This document shows, piece by piece, positions 8,313 to 18,400 of a stretch of DNA of 64,000 nucleotides. A model generated the notes under the pieces. The model made no database searches. It had not been told where the DNA came from and saw nothing but the letters and a program-made list of their open reading frames with translations. Numbering within the stretch: the stretch's first letter is position 1; the number at the start of each line of letters is the position of its first letter. The position numbers and the translations under genes are program-made. Origin of the DNA: Chitinophagaceae bacterium (lineage in GTDB: Bacteria > Bacteroidota > Bacteroidia > Chitinophagales > Chitinophagaceae); assembly GCA_022843585.1 (NCBI GenBank), contig JALHNJ010000001.1:1488001-1552000 (forward strand). The letters are read 5' to 3'.

Positions 8313-8371
8313 ATGGCTCTTGTCTCCGTCATGACAATATGTTTGTTATGTTTAAAATGGCCGTTGCGTGA

Positions 8372-8686
8372 CTATAAAATGGTTGTTTTATTATGTTGCA
8401 AGTCGTGGCAGGGTTTGCAGATGGAGGCAAGCCATTCTATTGGTTCTTTTCCGATGTTCTTTTTTGCATATCTCTTGTGATGTACCTGTGTGGCACGGGC
8501 ACCACAGTACACACATTTCCAATTATCTCTTTTTAGCACAACATAGCGTTTGCGTTGCCATGCATCTGACTTAAGATATTCGTTGTTGTAATAGTCACGG
8601 CGGCGTTTACGTTTTATTTCGAAACCCCAACGATCTACTGCAAATGCTACTACTCCAAGAATTATTATGATCAAACCAGAGTTCAT
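8372..8686 (-). CDS. HNH endonuclease-like protein with N-terminal membrane helix
   Basis: 104 residues. Residues 3-19 (SGLIIIILGVVAFAVDR) form a membrane helix. A basic linker (KRKRRRDYYNNEYLKSDAW) leads to a compact HNH fold: WKCVYCG, then the VHHKRYA histidine pair, then LASICKPCHDLQHN. The four Cys (two CxxC pairs) should hold the zinc and the HH/H residues the catalytic metal. The family cleaves DNA; a membrane-tethered short version is unusual. It begins 2 bp after the stop of the upstream gene, so the two are probably one operon. Confidence 0.75.
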   Translation of the reverse strand: MNSGLIIIILGVVAFAVDRWGFEIKRKRRRDYYNNEYLKSDAWQRKRYVVLKRDNWKCVYCGARATQVHHKRYAKKNIGKEPIEWLASICKPCHDLQHNKTTIL

Positions 8687-8688
8687 AA

Positions 8689-9093
8689 TCAGCTATCTCG
8701 TTTGTAAATAGTTGTATAGTTTGTCGCAAAGGCAGGAAAGATGATCTTGACATCCCACTCTTTATCAATTTCAGGAAATTCTTCTTTCGTTTTCCTGATG
8801 AATAAGTGCCAACCGGGTAACTCTTCGCTAATAGTTATATGCTTATCGCCATACACTATTTCCATATCAATCCTGTCGGTAGTGAACAGGTCTGTTTTGT
8901 AAGCATTTAATTCTGTAATATCCTTCCATTGGATCGTTTCTTTAATGTCTTCATACGTTATAGTAAATCCCGTTTCGTCATACGAAAATGCACCGGTTTC
9001 ATTGTATTGTTCTTCAAACGTCTTTCCCGAATTACTATTCTTTATATGCCGCCCGAGCTGTAAAGCAGTGAGTATCTTTTGCAGAAAATTCAT
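8689..9093 (-). CDS. Hypothetical protein upstream of HNH gene
   Basis: Start chosen at MNFLQKILTALQ (9093); the frame continues to 9147 but only by reading into a dispersed repeat. About 134 residues. After an amphipathic N-terminal helix there is a beta-rich domain with FSYDETGFTITYED and ETIQWKDITELNAYK, a pattern like the PH-like YcxB-type fold often found in small membrane-associated proteins. The C-terminus contains HLFIRKTKEEFPEID. Its stop is 2 bp from the HNH start, so a functional pair is plausible but unproven. Confidence 0.5.
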   Translation of the reverse strand: MNFLQKILTALQLGRHIKNSNSGKTFEEQYNETGAFSYDETGFTITYEDIKETIQWKDITELNAYKTDLFTTDRIDMEIVYGDKHITISEELPGWHLFIRKTKEEFPEIDKEWDVKIIFPAFATNYTTIYKRDS

Positions 9094-9124
9094 GAGTTGT
9101 AAAACTAAAAAATAAAATGCAGTT

Positions 9125-9238
9125 TTTCGTTTGACGGCTTTTGGCAAAGCCGGTGCTTAGTCGCAGACTAAGCATAACAACCCTAATGTTTTTATTTTGA
9201 TTATTGCAGGGAAGACTACGGAGAACGGGGAGATTGCA
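9125..9238. repeat. Dispersed palindromic repeat copy
   Basis: Two nested inverted repeats: GGCTTTTGG/CAAAGCC-type arms (9135-9150) and GCTTAGT-CGC-AGACTAAGC (9156-9173). These are followed by TTTTTATTTTG and GACTACGGAGAACGGGGAG. It resembles the copies at 1.39 and 5.6 kb. Confidence 0.55.
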
Positions 9239-9248
9239 ATTATGATTA

Positions 9249-12086
9249 TTATTTGTTATAAGTCTCTGCTAAATTAGTTATCTCTAAATAATGTTTTGTA
9301 AGTAAGGGGTCTTCGACTTTTTGAAGATATTCAGAAATTTTTTTTCTTGCCAATTCTACTTTAGAAATTTTTTCAAAATAGTACTTTGTAGGATACTCAC
9401 TCACCCATCTGGGATTAAAATTATGATAATCGAAATTTTCCATATCCAATAGCCAGTCATAGTAAGGATCGAATCCTCTTAAATGAGAAAATTTTTCATT
9501 TCTTAAGTCAATGCCATGCTTAAAGCAAATATTTATTATAGCACCTAATCTGAAATCCCGGTTTAATTCATCTTTAGAGTAATAGCCAGTGAAAGATGGT
9601 CTAGAGGTTATTGGCTTCTGAAGATTAATTAATTGGGTAAAAAAAACTTCGTCTATTTTAATTATATCGTAAATAACCGAAAGGTAATAAAGCCGCCAAT
9701 CAAATTTCTGATTTAGCAAGTCAAAAATTTTATTTTGAATGCTTTCTTTCGCATCTGCGTTCTCGGCAATTTTATAAAAAGGGATTAGTATCGATGAGTC
9801 GTGTTTGCGGTTGCATATAGGGCAATTGTCATTAATGAAAGTAAAAATTATATTCAATGAATCAGAAGTAAGCTGAATGCCTGTATTTTCATTCTGCAGG
9901 CAAATGGTTATAGCTTCTAAAAAATCTTCATCGTGAAAATTCGGAGAAATATATATGAGATTAAAATATTGTTCTAGGATTTCTGTTCCAAATTTGATTT
10001 TCTTTTTAATTAAAAACCTGTTTACGAATTTTACCTCGTTTCGAAAATTGAATATTTGTCGTTTAGTAAAAAAAGTATAAAGTAATGAAGCTATCTCTTT
10101 ATCATCTTCTTCTGATAATTCCAAAAATGAAGCAAGTGTTATTATATTACCGAAAATTCTACGAAATTTATCAGTAAAATAATAGCCTGGATTTAACTCC
10201 AAGTTTTTAATTAGTGACTCATAAGACTTAAAGAAATTTCTAGCCAAATCCATAAACCCATCCTCTAGCAACGAATTGTGGGAATACTTTATAGATTTTA
10301 GAGAGTAACGATTACAGTATTTAATAATTGAATCAGGTTTACAGTATAAGATTAATGCTTTGATAATCCAATCATCAAAGACCTCCAATCTGCTGTATAT
10401 AGAACTGTGTATGGAGTGTGATATAATAATTGATTCTGTAAAAATTTCGTTGATATGAGCTACTTCAGAGCCAAACTCATTTATAATTTTATTGTCATTC
10501 AAAAATGATAATAACATTGCATGATTAGCATATATAGTCCAAATAAAAGAATTTGAACCTCTTCCTCCATTTTGTAACATAAAATAGAAGTCACGAAGCT
10601 TTCCACCGTCTTCTAGAATTACCTCTTGACGATCTATCATAAAACGTCCTTCTTTAATCCATTTTGTGAGTTTAGTGTCATTATAGAAAATTGTGGAGTC
10701 TGATTCAAATTCTTTCCGAACTTTCTTTAACCTTTTCACCAAATCTAAATCAGGTTTTTCTTCGGAAAACTGATATTTTACGAAGGGTTCTAGTTTTGAT
10801 AAATTGTATTGATATATAAATAACTTTGAATTATTTACAATAGATTTTTCTTTTTTTTCAAGGAGCTTTAAATAAATCCTAGCGGCTTGGTTGTAATTGC
10901 CAAATTCATAGTTAAGAAAAGCAGTTTTTTCGATAGATTCCTCATCTTCAAGTGAGTTAGAAAGTGATTCCCATGCTTTGTCAAATTGAAGATTGATAAG
11001 ATAATTATCAGGAAAATTAGTGTCAGGATATAAAAAGTATCTTATTTCTTTTCTAGTTTGCTCGCCATTTAATTCAATATTAAATACAAGGTTGTTATTT
11101 AAACAGGTAAGTATAAAGAGTGTTTTTTCTATGTGGTTTTCTACGCCTTCGACTAAATGAAGGTCTGTGAACTCAACTTTTTTGTTTTCTGAAATTTTTA
11201 GAGATTTAAAAAAGCCAAATAATTCTGCGTTATCAGTGTACAAGCAAAACAAGTTGTATTCGAAGTAAGCTTTTGGCGTTATTTTAAAAGGGTATTTATT
11301 GGCCCATATATAGTGAGGGAGTGTTTGAAAAACAGAAAATCGTTCTTTAAGAAATGTGTAAAGTTGGTCTATTATTTTATCATCTTTATTTACTTGTGGG
11401 GCTAAAAAAAAGTCAGCAGATTTAGAGTCTTCTTTAGCGAATTCAATTTTATTTGGAAGTCCATTATTTATTAATGTTTCTATTAAAGTTTTTATTTCTT
11501 TAAAATAAATTATATTGAGTCCACTGAATTCATCTAAAATATCTGGATGAATTTCGTGGGTGCCATTTCTGTTTATTGCAAAGTCATTAATATTTTCTGA
11601 AACAAAGTAGAATTCAACTAGGTTATTAGTTTGGATAAACTCTAACGAACTAAATATAATAGATGCATCTTCTGAGCTGTTAATTTTATTTATAAAGGGT
11701 GCTTTTTTATTCTTTTGATGTTTTCTTGAAATTATAATCACATTTTCTGATTCAGGAATAAAAACAGAATCGTTTAATAACTTGTCAATTATTTCTACTT
11801 GAGTTTGTAGTTTGTCAATGGCACTCTGCGAATCAATTGCTTTAAGAAGAGTTTCGTTGCCTTCTGTTAATAGGGTTAGGGTTTTTTTTTGTTTTTCAAC
11901 TGCTTTAATTATAGATGCTAATTCTTTTTCTCGATGTCTCTCCCATTCTGATTTTAATGCTTCTGGATAAAGTAAAGTAACATGCCCACTTTTAACCCAC
12001 TCATTAATTTGAACTAGGCTTGGACTAACTTCATTTTTAGAAACCATTTGTTTCCAAACACAAGTATCAATTAATAAATGAATCAT
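9249..12086 (-). CDS. Large PIN-domain protein, possible defence effector
   Basis: 945 residues. Residues 1-190 look like a PIN (VapC-like, DUF4935-type) RNase domain: LLIDTCVW at 4-11 with the first Asp, an acidic EALKSEWER near 42, SSEDASIIFSS near 137 and VSENINDF near 163 supply the expected acidic cluster. The remaining 750 residues are helical, with TPR-like stretches (about 390-415, FGNYNQAARIYLKLLEK) and a CPIC pair near 755. The ending contains FDYHNFNPRWVSEY. The gene is markedly more AT-rich than its neighbours, which suggests transfer. A small-RNase domain joined to a long helical sensor is a layout seen in abortive-infection proteins; this role is inferred. Stand-alone and divergent from prfC. 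Confidence 0.65.
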   Translation of the reverse strand: MIHLLIDTCVWKQMVSKNEVSPSLVQINEWVKSGHVTLLYPEALKSEWERHREKELASIIKAVEKQKKTLTLLTEGNETLLKAIDSQSAIDKLQTQVEIIDKLLNDSVFIPESENVIIISRKHQKNKKAPFINKINSSEDASIIFSSLEFIQTNNLVEFYFVSENINDFAINRNGTHEIHPDILDEFSGLNIIYFKEIKTLIETLINNGLPNKIEFAKEDSKSADFFLAPQVNKDDKIIDQLYTFLKERFSVFQTLPHYIWANKYPFKITPKAYFEYNLFCLYTDNAELFGFFKSLKISENKKVEFTDLHLVEGVENHIEKTLFILTCLNNNLVFNIELNGEQTRKEIRYFLYPDTNFPDNYLINLQFDKAWESLSNSLEDEESIEKTAFLNYEFGNYNQAARIYLKLLEKKEKSIVNNSKLFIYQYNLSKLEPFVKYQFSEEKPDLDLVKRLKKVRKEFESDSTIFYNDTKLTKWIKEGRFMIDRQEVILEDGGKLRDFYFMLQNGGRGSNSFIWTIYANHAMLLSFLNDNKIINEFGSEVAHINEIFTESIIISHSIHSSIYSRLEVFDDWIIKALILYCKPDSIIKYCNRYSLKSIKYSHNSLLEDGFMDLARNFFKSYESLIKNLELNPGYYFTDKFRRIFGNIITLASFLELSEEDDKEIASLLYTFFTKRQIFNFRNEVKFVNRFLIKKKIKFGTEILEQYFNLIYISPNFHDEDFLEAITICLQNENTGIQLTSDSLNIIFTFINDNCPICNRKHDSSILIPFYKIAENADAKESIQNKIFDLLNQKFDWRLYYLSVIYDIIKIDEVFFTQLINLQKPITSRPSFTGYYSKDELNRDFRLGAIINICFKHGIDLRNEKFSHLRGFDPYYDWLLDMENFDYHNFNPRWVSEYPTKYYFEKISKVELARKKISEYLQKVEDPLLTKHYLEITNLAETYNK

Positions 12087-12280
12087 TTTACAATCGCAGT
12101 TATGCTAGTTTCTTTAATTCTTGATAAATAGAAATAAGGTTCTCTAATTTAAGAAAGGACTAAGATAAGCACTGAAACTTCGCAAATGATCATCCGTGTT
12201 ACTACTGTTGAAGAGTGCGACGCAAGGGACGATGCCCAATGAACGGGACGCTGGCTCCCCAAAAATTGCTTTTACTGCCT

Positions 12281-12288
12281 TACCTTTG
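12281..12288 (+). promoter_or_regulatory. Candidate -7 box for prfC (TACCTTTG)
   Basis: Matches the Bacteroidota -7 consensus TAnnTTTG and lies 10 bp before the chosen start, which would give a very short leader. No TTG at the usual -33 spacing was found. Upstream, 12185-12260 carries GTGCGACGCAAGGGACGATG, which looks like another intergenic repeat. Confidence 0.4.
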
Positions 12289-12297
12289 CCGCCATTT

Positions 12298-13884
12298 ATG
12301 AAATATCACAACGAAATAGCACGTCGGAAGACATTTGCCATTATCTCTCACCCGGATGCGGGTAAAACGACACTGACAGAAAAGTTCCTGCTGTTTGGCG
12401 GTGCCATACAGGTGGCGGGTGCGGTAAAGAGCAATAAGATAAAGAAACATGCTACCAGCGACTTTATGGAGATAGAACGCCAAAGAGGTATATCGGTGGC
12501 TACATCGGTGATGAGTTTTGAATATAATAATGTACTGATAAACCTGCTGGATACTCCCGGTCACAAGGATTTTGCGGAGGATACTTACCGTACGCTAACA
12601 GCGGTGGATAGTGTGATACTGGTGATAGATAGTGTGAACGGGGTGGAGGCACAAACCCGCCGGTTGATGGAAGTGTGCCGGATGCGGGATACTCCGGTGA
12701 TAGTTTTTGTGAATAAAATGGACCGGGATGGTAAGAACCGCTTTGACCTGCTGGAAGAAGTGGAAAAGGAATTGAGCCTTGCCCTGCACCCGATGACCTG
12801 GCCGATAAGCAGTGGTAAAGAATTTAAAGGCGTTTATAATTTGCATGATAAGAATTTAGTGTTGTTCACCGCCGGTACTAAGGCAGTGGATGAAAATGTG
12901 ATACGGGTGGATGACCTGAATGAGGATGTGGTGAATGAAGCACTCGGCGAAAGAGATGCTGCACAACTGAGAGAAGATGTGGAACTGGTGGATGCAGTGC
13001 ATGGTGAACTTAAACTAGATGATTATCTAAATGGTAAAGTGGCACCGGTTTTCTTTGGCAGTGCAGTTAATAATTTTGGGGTGAAGGAAATGCTGGATAC
13101 ATTCATCCGCATTGCACCTACACCCCGCAGCCGGGAAACTACGGTTCGCCCCGTGAATGTGGAAGAAGATAAGATGAGTGGTTTTATTTTTAAAATTCAT
13201 GCGAATCTGGACCCGAAGCATAGAGACCGTATTGCTTTCTTCCGGGTTTGTTCGGGTAAGTTTGAACGGAACAAATACTTTCATCATGTTCGCCTGGATA
13301 AGGATGTTCGTTTTAGTGCGCCGTATAGTTTTATGGCCCGTGAAAAATCGGTGATCGAAGATGCGTATGCCGGTGATGTGGTAGGATTGTTTGACACCGG
13401 TAATTTTAAGATCGGTGATACACTGACGGAGGGAGAGAATTTTTTCTTTACGGGTATTCCTGCTTTTTCACCCGAGATATTTAAGGAAGTGGAGAATAAG
13501 GACCCGATGAAAACAAAGCAACTGGAAAAAGGATTGAACCAGCTAACGGATGAAGGAGTGGCACAACTCTTTACCCAGTTTGGTGGCAATAAAAAAATTA
13601 TTGGTTGTGTGGGTGAACTGCAGTTTGAAGTGATTCAATATCGGTTGCTGCATGAGTATGGTGCGTCGGTAGTGTTTAACTCGTTGCCATTCTATAAGGC
13701 TTGCTGGTTGACATCAACAGATGAGAAAAAGTTATTGGACTTCTCTCGTTTTAAGCAGGCGAATATTGGTGAGGATAAGGATGGGCATATGGTTTATTTG
13801 GCGCAGAGTGAATGGTTTTTGAATACGGAGATTAGTAACAACCCGGAGATTAAGTTTCATTTTACATCGGAAATACTTAAGTAA
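12298..13884 (+). CDS. prfC: Peptide chain release factor 3
   Basis: RF3 is the GTPase that recycles RF1/RF2 from the ribosome after peptide release. Start set at [11 protein letters not shown] (12298), giving 528 residues, close to the usual 529; an upstream ATG at 12232 or 12196 adds a sequence without RF3 character. G-motifs are intact: HPDAGKT at 18-24, RQRGISV near 63, DTPGHKD near 90 and NKMDRD near 145. The RF3-specific domains follow, with [11 protein letters not shown], the [12 protein letters not shown] motif and a C-terminal [10 protein letters not shown]. Single gene; the codon pattern matches the core genome. Confidence 0.96.
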   Translation: MKYHNEIARRKTFAIISHPDAGKTTLTEKFLLFGGAIQVAGAVKSNKIKKHATSDFMEIERQRGISVATSVMSFEYNNVLINLLDTPGHKDFAEDTYRTLTAVDSVILVIDSVNGVEAQTRRLMEVCRMRDTPVIVFVNKMDRDGKNRFDLLEEVEKELSLALHPMTWPISSGKEFKGVYNLHDKNLVLFTAGTKAVDENVIRVDDLNEDVVNEALGERDAAQLREDVELVDAVHGELKLDDYLNGKVAPVFFGSAVNNFGVKEMLDTFIRIAPTPRSRETTVRPVNVEEDKMSGFIFKIHANLDPKHRDRIAFFRVCSGKFERNKYFHHVRLDKDVRFSAPYSFMAREKSVIEDAYAGDVVGLFDTGNFKIGDTLTEGENFFFTGIPAFSPEIFKEVENKDPMKTKQLEKGLNQLTDEGVAQLFTQFGGNKKIIGCVGELQFEVIQYRLLHEYGASVVFNSLPFYKACWLTSTDEKKLLDFSRFKQANIGEDKDGHMVYLAQSEWFLNTEISNNPEIKFHFTSEILK

Positions 13885-14110
13885 GAGCTTTTTACTTTTT
13901 TGTCTTGATACAAAAAAGTAACAAAAAAAATCAAGGCTCCGAAAAAATGACTAAAAATTATTTCGTAAGCCTAAACCCGGCGAACTCGCCGCAAGATTTA
14001 TTTTAGTTACTAACTACTGCCTGGCTCAGACAGCGCCGGCTTTTTAACGGCTTACTGTATAATTTTTTTAACGCCATTTTTTCGATGCCGGGTTCGTCAC
14101 ATTTGATAAT
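13885..14110. repeat. Dispersed Bacteroidota-type intergenic element with terminator-like hairpin
   Basis: Starts with a perfect 12-bp inverted repeat, TTACTTTTTTGT (13892-13903), loop CTTGAT, ACAAAAAAGTAA (13910-13921). AACAAAAAAAATCAAGGC and a stretch with GGCGAACTCGCCGC and GACAGCGCCGGC follow, ending near GATGCCGGGTTCGTCAC. From memory, sequences of this kind are widely scattered between genes in this phylum. It sits between two convergent genes and may terminate both. Confidence 0.6.
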
Positions 14111-14165
14111 TGAGTCTTTTTGAGGGTAAGGTAAATTAGTAAAGTGATAGGCTTTTAAGAACGTT

Positions 14166-14504
14166 CTACCACCCAAACAGATCTACCAATCCTTTTAGAA
14201 TTGCAATTACGCCAATGCTGGTGAGACCATACATGATGAGCCGGATATTTTGTCCGTTGCTATACTGTACAAAAGTGAGCATACAGCCGGATACCAATAA
14301 AAAAGTGCCGATGCCGCACCAGATAAAGCCGGCATTTCTTCTTTTGATATGGCGAAGCTTTTGTACCTCTTCAAGGGCTTGCTGTAATAGATTATCTTCA
14401 ATGCCTTTATTGCGGAGATGATTGGTGATTTGATCGTTTGAATGTCCCTGCCTGAATAAACTGGCGGCCAGTTGCAGTACAGATTCGGTCTGTTCATTAT
14501 TCAT
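14166..14504 (-). CDS. Small two-helix membrane protein
   Basis: 112 residues. An N-terminal soluble helical part (about 1-50) has a UBA/SHOCT-like ring: LAASLFRQGHSNDQITNHLRNKGI, then LLQQALEEVQKL. Two transmembrane helices follow near 60-80 and 88-108. The pairing of a short helical domain predicting oligomer or partner binding with a membrane hairpin is common in uncharacterised Bacteroidota proteins. No family name can be given. Confidence 0.55.
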   Translation of the reverse strand: MNNEQTESVLQLAASLFRQGHSNDQITNHLRNKGIEDNLLQQALEEVQKLRHIKRRNAGFIWCGIGTFLLVSGCMLTFVQYSNGQNIRLIMYGLTSIGVIAILKGLVDLFGW

Positions 14505-14648
14505 ACAGCAATGTTTACCGGAAGATAGGATAATGAAAAAATGGCCAAAATGATTTTAATCAGGTATAAATTAGTAGCGCAGCAAGGATTGAATACATTT
14601 TAAAATATAAACTAATTACAGCCTTCCTTTGGAGGGTGGTCGTCTATT

Positions 14649-15158
14649 ATGAAAACAATTTTTGAAACCAACCGGTTGATCGTTCGGGAGTTTACGGCAG
14701 ATGATTATGAGAATTATTTTATTCTGCATAGTGATCCGAAAGTGATGCAGTATATACGTCCGGCGGAGAACAGGGAAGATTGTGATAAACGATTTGAAGC
14801 AACAATTTTGCATTTGCCGCCGCATGCATACTTAGGCCGTTGGGCAGTTAATGAAAAAGAGAGTGGGAGGTTTGTGGGATGTTTTGTTATTACGCCGATA
14901 CCGAAGGAACCGGAAAGAATTCAATTGGGCTATTCGTTTATCCCGGAAGTGTGGGGCAGGGGTTATGCCACGGAAGTATCAAAAGGAGGCGTTGAATATT
15001 TTCATACAAGCACTCCATTGATGGAATTATATGCGGTGACGGAGACGGAGAATACAGCATCCGAAAATGTGTTGCGAAAAGTAGGGTTTGAATTGCTGGA
15101 GAAAAAGATGGAAGAGGAGAAGGAGTTGTTGGTGATGATAATGAGGAAAGAAGTTTAG
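14649..15158 (+). CDS. GNAT-family N-acetyltransferase (RimJ/RimL type)
   Basis: 169 residues. It has the RimJ/RimL subfamily opening (ETNRLIVREFTADDYENYF), the central strand GRFVGCFVI, a LGYSFIPEVWGRGYATE acetyl-CoA binding loop (variant of Q/RxxGxG/A near 110) and the late NTASENVLRKVGFE helix. Such enzymes acetylate N-termini of proteins or small amines; the substrate cannot be read. An overlapping minus-strand frame is a shadow. Single gene. Confidence 0.85.
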   Translation: MKTIFETNRLIVREFTADDYENYFILHSDPKVMQYIRPAENREDCDKRFEATILHLPPHAYLGRWAVNEKESGRFVGCFVITPIPKEPERIQLGYSFIPEVWGRGYATEVSKGGVEYFHTSTPLMELYAVTETENTASENVLRKVGFELLEKKMEEEKELLVMIMRKEV

Positions 15159-15204
15159 GAGTTGAGAGTTTTGGGTTAAGATGAATACAAATACAGTTGA
15201 CCAC

Positions 15205-15420
15205 AGATTACATGGATTAGTTTCTCGCAAAGACGCTAAGGCGCAAGGAATACATTTACCACAGAGGGCACAAAGTTTTTTCACAAAGGACACAAAGTGG
15301 GTTGTGAGCTTCGTGTTGTATTTTCTCTGAGATCTTTGTGGTAAGGTAACGCAAATACAATTACGCAACCCCTTTAATTCAACACGCCACTCCGAACTCT
15401 GAACTCCGAACTCTAAACTG
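15205..15420. repeat. Dispersed short repeats (CGCAAAGACGCTAAGGCGCAAGG type)
   Basis: The 265-bp gap 15159-15423 has no gene. It contains CGCAAAGACGCTAAGGCGC (15226-15244), several CACAAAG units (15270-15297) and a decamer-like run CCGAACTCTGAACTCCGAAC (15391-15410). From memory, these motifs occur scattered between genes in many bacterial genomes. Confidence 0.55.
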
Positions 15421-15423
15421 GTT

Positions 15424-18400
15424 TTAATTACTTATTCCAAATTCTGTCTTCACTTCATACACATCTGCAAAAACCAATCTTTCTTTTAATGGCATACTAC
15501 CGAAGTTGGCGCCACCGGGATTGGGATTTGGTTTCAACGGATCATAAGTGATGAGTTCATACTCCAATACTTTTATGCGGAATGCTTTACTTGAATAGGC
15601 AGCCGGTAACTGGAACTGGTGACTATGGAAGAATGCATTGTTAACAATGTCTGTTGATTTTAAAACATATTGGTAACTGTCAATAGGTTTTTTATCCAAA
15701 CTGATCGCTGTTTCTTCTGATGATGGAATATCCATATCCTCAATAATAAAATCAACTCTTGAACGGTATTCGGGAACCTGTGCCATTCTTGCAATGGTGC
15801 CGGAAATGGCTACGGTTACATTTCTTCTTGAAGCACCAAACTCAACCGAACTAGCTCTTGGTGCCGGTATCTGAATATAATCGGGCTGTACAATGGGAGA
15901 GAGGCAACAATCTGTATCATTTTTTCTTACTGAATGTCGTTGATAGGCTGCTAATGCTAACCGTACGAATGGAAAATAAGCAGTACCTGAGTTGAACATG
16001 ATGTCGGCATAATACAACTGGCGGTCTTCATCATACTTCACATCAAAGGCAGCTACGGCCACTTTTGCTGTTGGATGTTCTGCTACTGCCACCATATCTG
16101 TATTGCCGGGTTTCAGGTTTACAAAATCGGTGTGCCTTGGTGTGATGCCGTTGGGTAAAGCGGCAGATAGTCTTGCAGGATCTGTACCCCAGGTAGTATA
16201 CGTAGCACCAACAGAGCCGCCTATATTATCACTTACTTTCGGGAACATAAGTACCACTGCTAATTGTTCGCCTTCGCCGCTGCTATACCAGGGACGTTTT
16301 AAATAAACTCTTAATCCTGATATTCTTCCGGTTACTGTTTTCTTTCCGGTAGTTGTTCTGGCCCATTCAAATGTTGGAATAACATATTCTACCTTTGGTG
16401 TTGCCGGTCTTGCACTACTGAGAATATTTACTTTTTTAAGAATCTCACCTTCTCTTGTTAGTTTAAAAGCATTTCCTTTTTCTTTTACCAGCATAAAGAA
16501 ATATTCCCTGTATCTCGTTGTGGCGATGCTGTGATAATTGATGAAACGATGTTTGGTATCATTGAACGTATGCTTCAATGCCTTGAATGGATTGTTCTTT
16601 ATACCGTTGAGGTCGCCAAATACATAATCGAAAACCAGGTATAAGGTGGTGAAGTGGAAAACTTTTGCTTTTACATCTACAATTTGCAAAGCTGGTTCCT
16701 CTACATCATCTATCCAATCCTGCCAATCAGCATCCAGATCAAATTGGCCGGTTGATGGTCCATGCACCAGCAACTGTGTATTGAGCCAGGAGAAATTATC
16801 TCCATAATCTCTATCCGGAACCATGTTGACGATGGCGGGATATTTTTTTCCTGAAGCATCAACGCTGATAGGTTGTTGTACGGCATGTACAAAACTAATT
16901 TGCCGCCAGGGAGAGAACATCCAGTGTTGTCCACCTGCAATACGTTTTCCTACGGCAGTGTTTAAATTATTAAGTCCCATCATTTCCAATATGCCGGATT
17001 GGCGTAATAACTCACCGGGCCGCCAGAAGGAAGCATAGTTCATTTTAAAAATTACTCCTTTCTGCAACGTAACTTTTAGTGTGCGGGAAGAAGCCTCCCA
17101 ATTAATGGAAGGATTACCTTCCCGTAATAAAATGCGGAAGGTTTTTGGATTAAACCATTCATCGGTGGAAGCCAATTTATTCGCCAGTGCATCGGTGGTT
17201 ACTTCTTCATCAAAAAAGAAACTGATTCTCCTGGTAACTGTTTCCGGGTTCGGCAATTTTGGATTAGGGTCATTGGTAGAAATAAAAAATGTAACACCGG
17301 CAGCCATCGGGTCCGCAAGATATTCCACCGGTAAGAGTTGTTGCTCCGGATTAAATATTTGCAGGTTGGGACTGTTATCTTCTTCTTTGAACAGCGGATC
17401 TTTTTCTGCAATAATTTTTTGATAGTAGGAAGCCGCCTGTGCTGCATTAGCTTCACCAAATCCTTTATCGAGCATGCCATGTGTGGTGGCTCTTTCTACC
17501 GTGCAGCGGGGAGGTTTTACATGGCGAACAGAATCGGCTATGTATTTATTTCCGGCAATAGTTTTTTCGTATTCTTCCACCGCTATGCCTTCATTACTTC
17601 TTACCACCATCATTTCACTTGATTCTCCATCTTTCATTTTATTACCTAATAAAAGAAATGGTGTATCAGCAGGTTCGTACCGCATATAGCGGATATTGGG
17701 TACAATAGCTTGCCCCGCATTTTCCGGGGTGAATGTATGGTCCACACTATTGCCAGCAACATCAACTGTTCTTATTTTAATGGAATATCTTTTTCCAAAG
17801 CGAAGCATCGGTAATGTGCCTTTTTCTACAGCCGGTGTTACACTCAATTTAAAATCCTGTGAAATCGGTGCCCTGTATTTATTTTCTTCTTTAATTCTTG
17901 ATGCAGGATTGCTCTTATCATAAATATCCTCTTCATTATCGAGCATCGGATCATTTAATGCGCTGCCGGGAGGCGGTACACTCAGATTCCATCCATCCCA
18001 ACGGGCAATGGCTTCACCGATCTTTAATTGTTTACCGGAGTCAGTATCTTCTTCTGCTGCTCCAATTTGAATATACCCTTCATCGGCAGGCATATCAGGA
18101 ATATCAATATAGTTGTTGCCGGAATTGATGAAAGAATATTTATTATTTCTTTTATGCAGGCTGAACCATTTACCACCCATTCCTTCGGGTTGTACATCCA
18201 TCCGGTAACCAAGATTCAGATCATCGGCATATAAAATTTCGCCAGGAAGAATGTATGTAGCATTGGTGCCAGTTAATCCATCCGGTGTCATACCGGCAGC
18301 AACCAATGCCGGCTTGAGTGCATTCATTCGAACAAACTTCTGTTGCACACCTGCTGCCATTCCATTTTTTGCTACTGCAATACCGGCGGTTCTGTTTACA

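Noticed and set aside
8080-8334. 84-codon plus-strand frame of LPTxVR heptads as a gene
   Set aside because: Only a GTG inside the third unit can start it and the frame has an upstream stop. Kept as a finding, not as a gene.
12185-12260. Extension of prfC to 12196
   Set aside because: The extra residues come from a repeat-like stretch; RF3 sequence begins at 12298.
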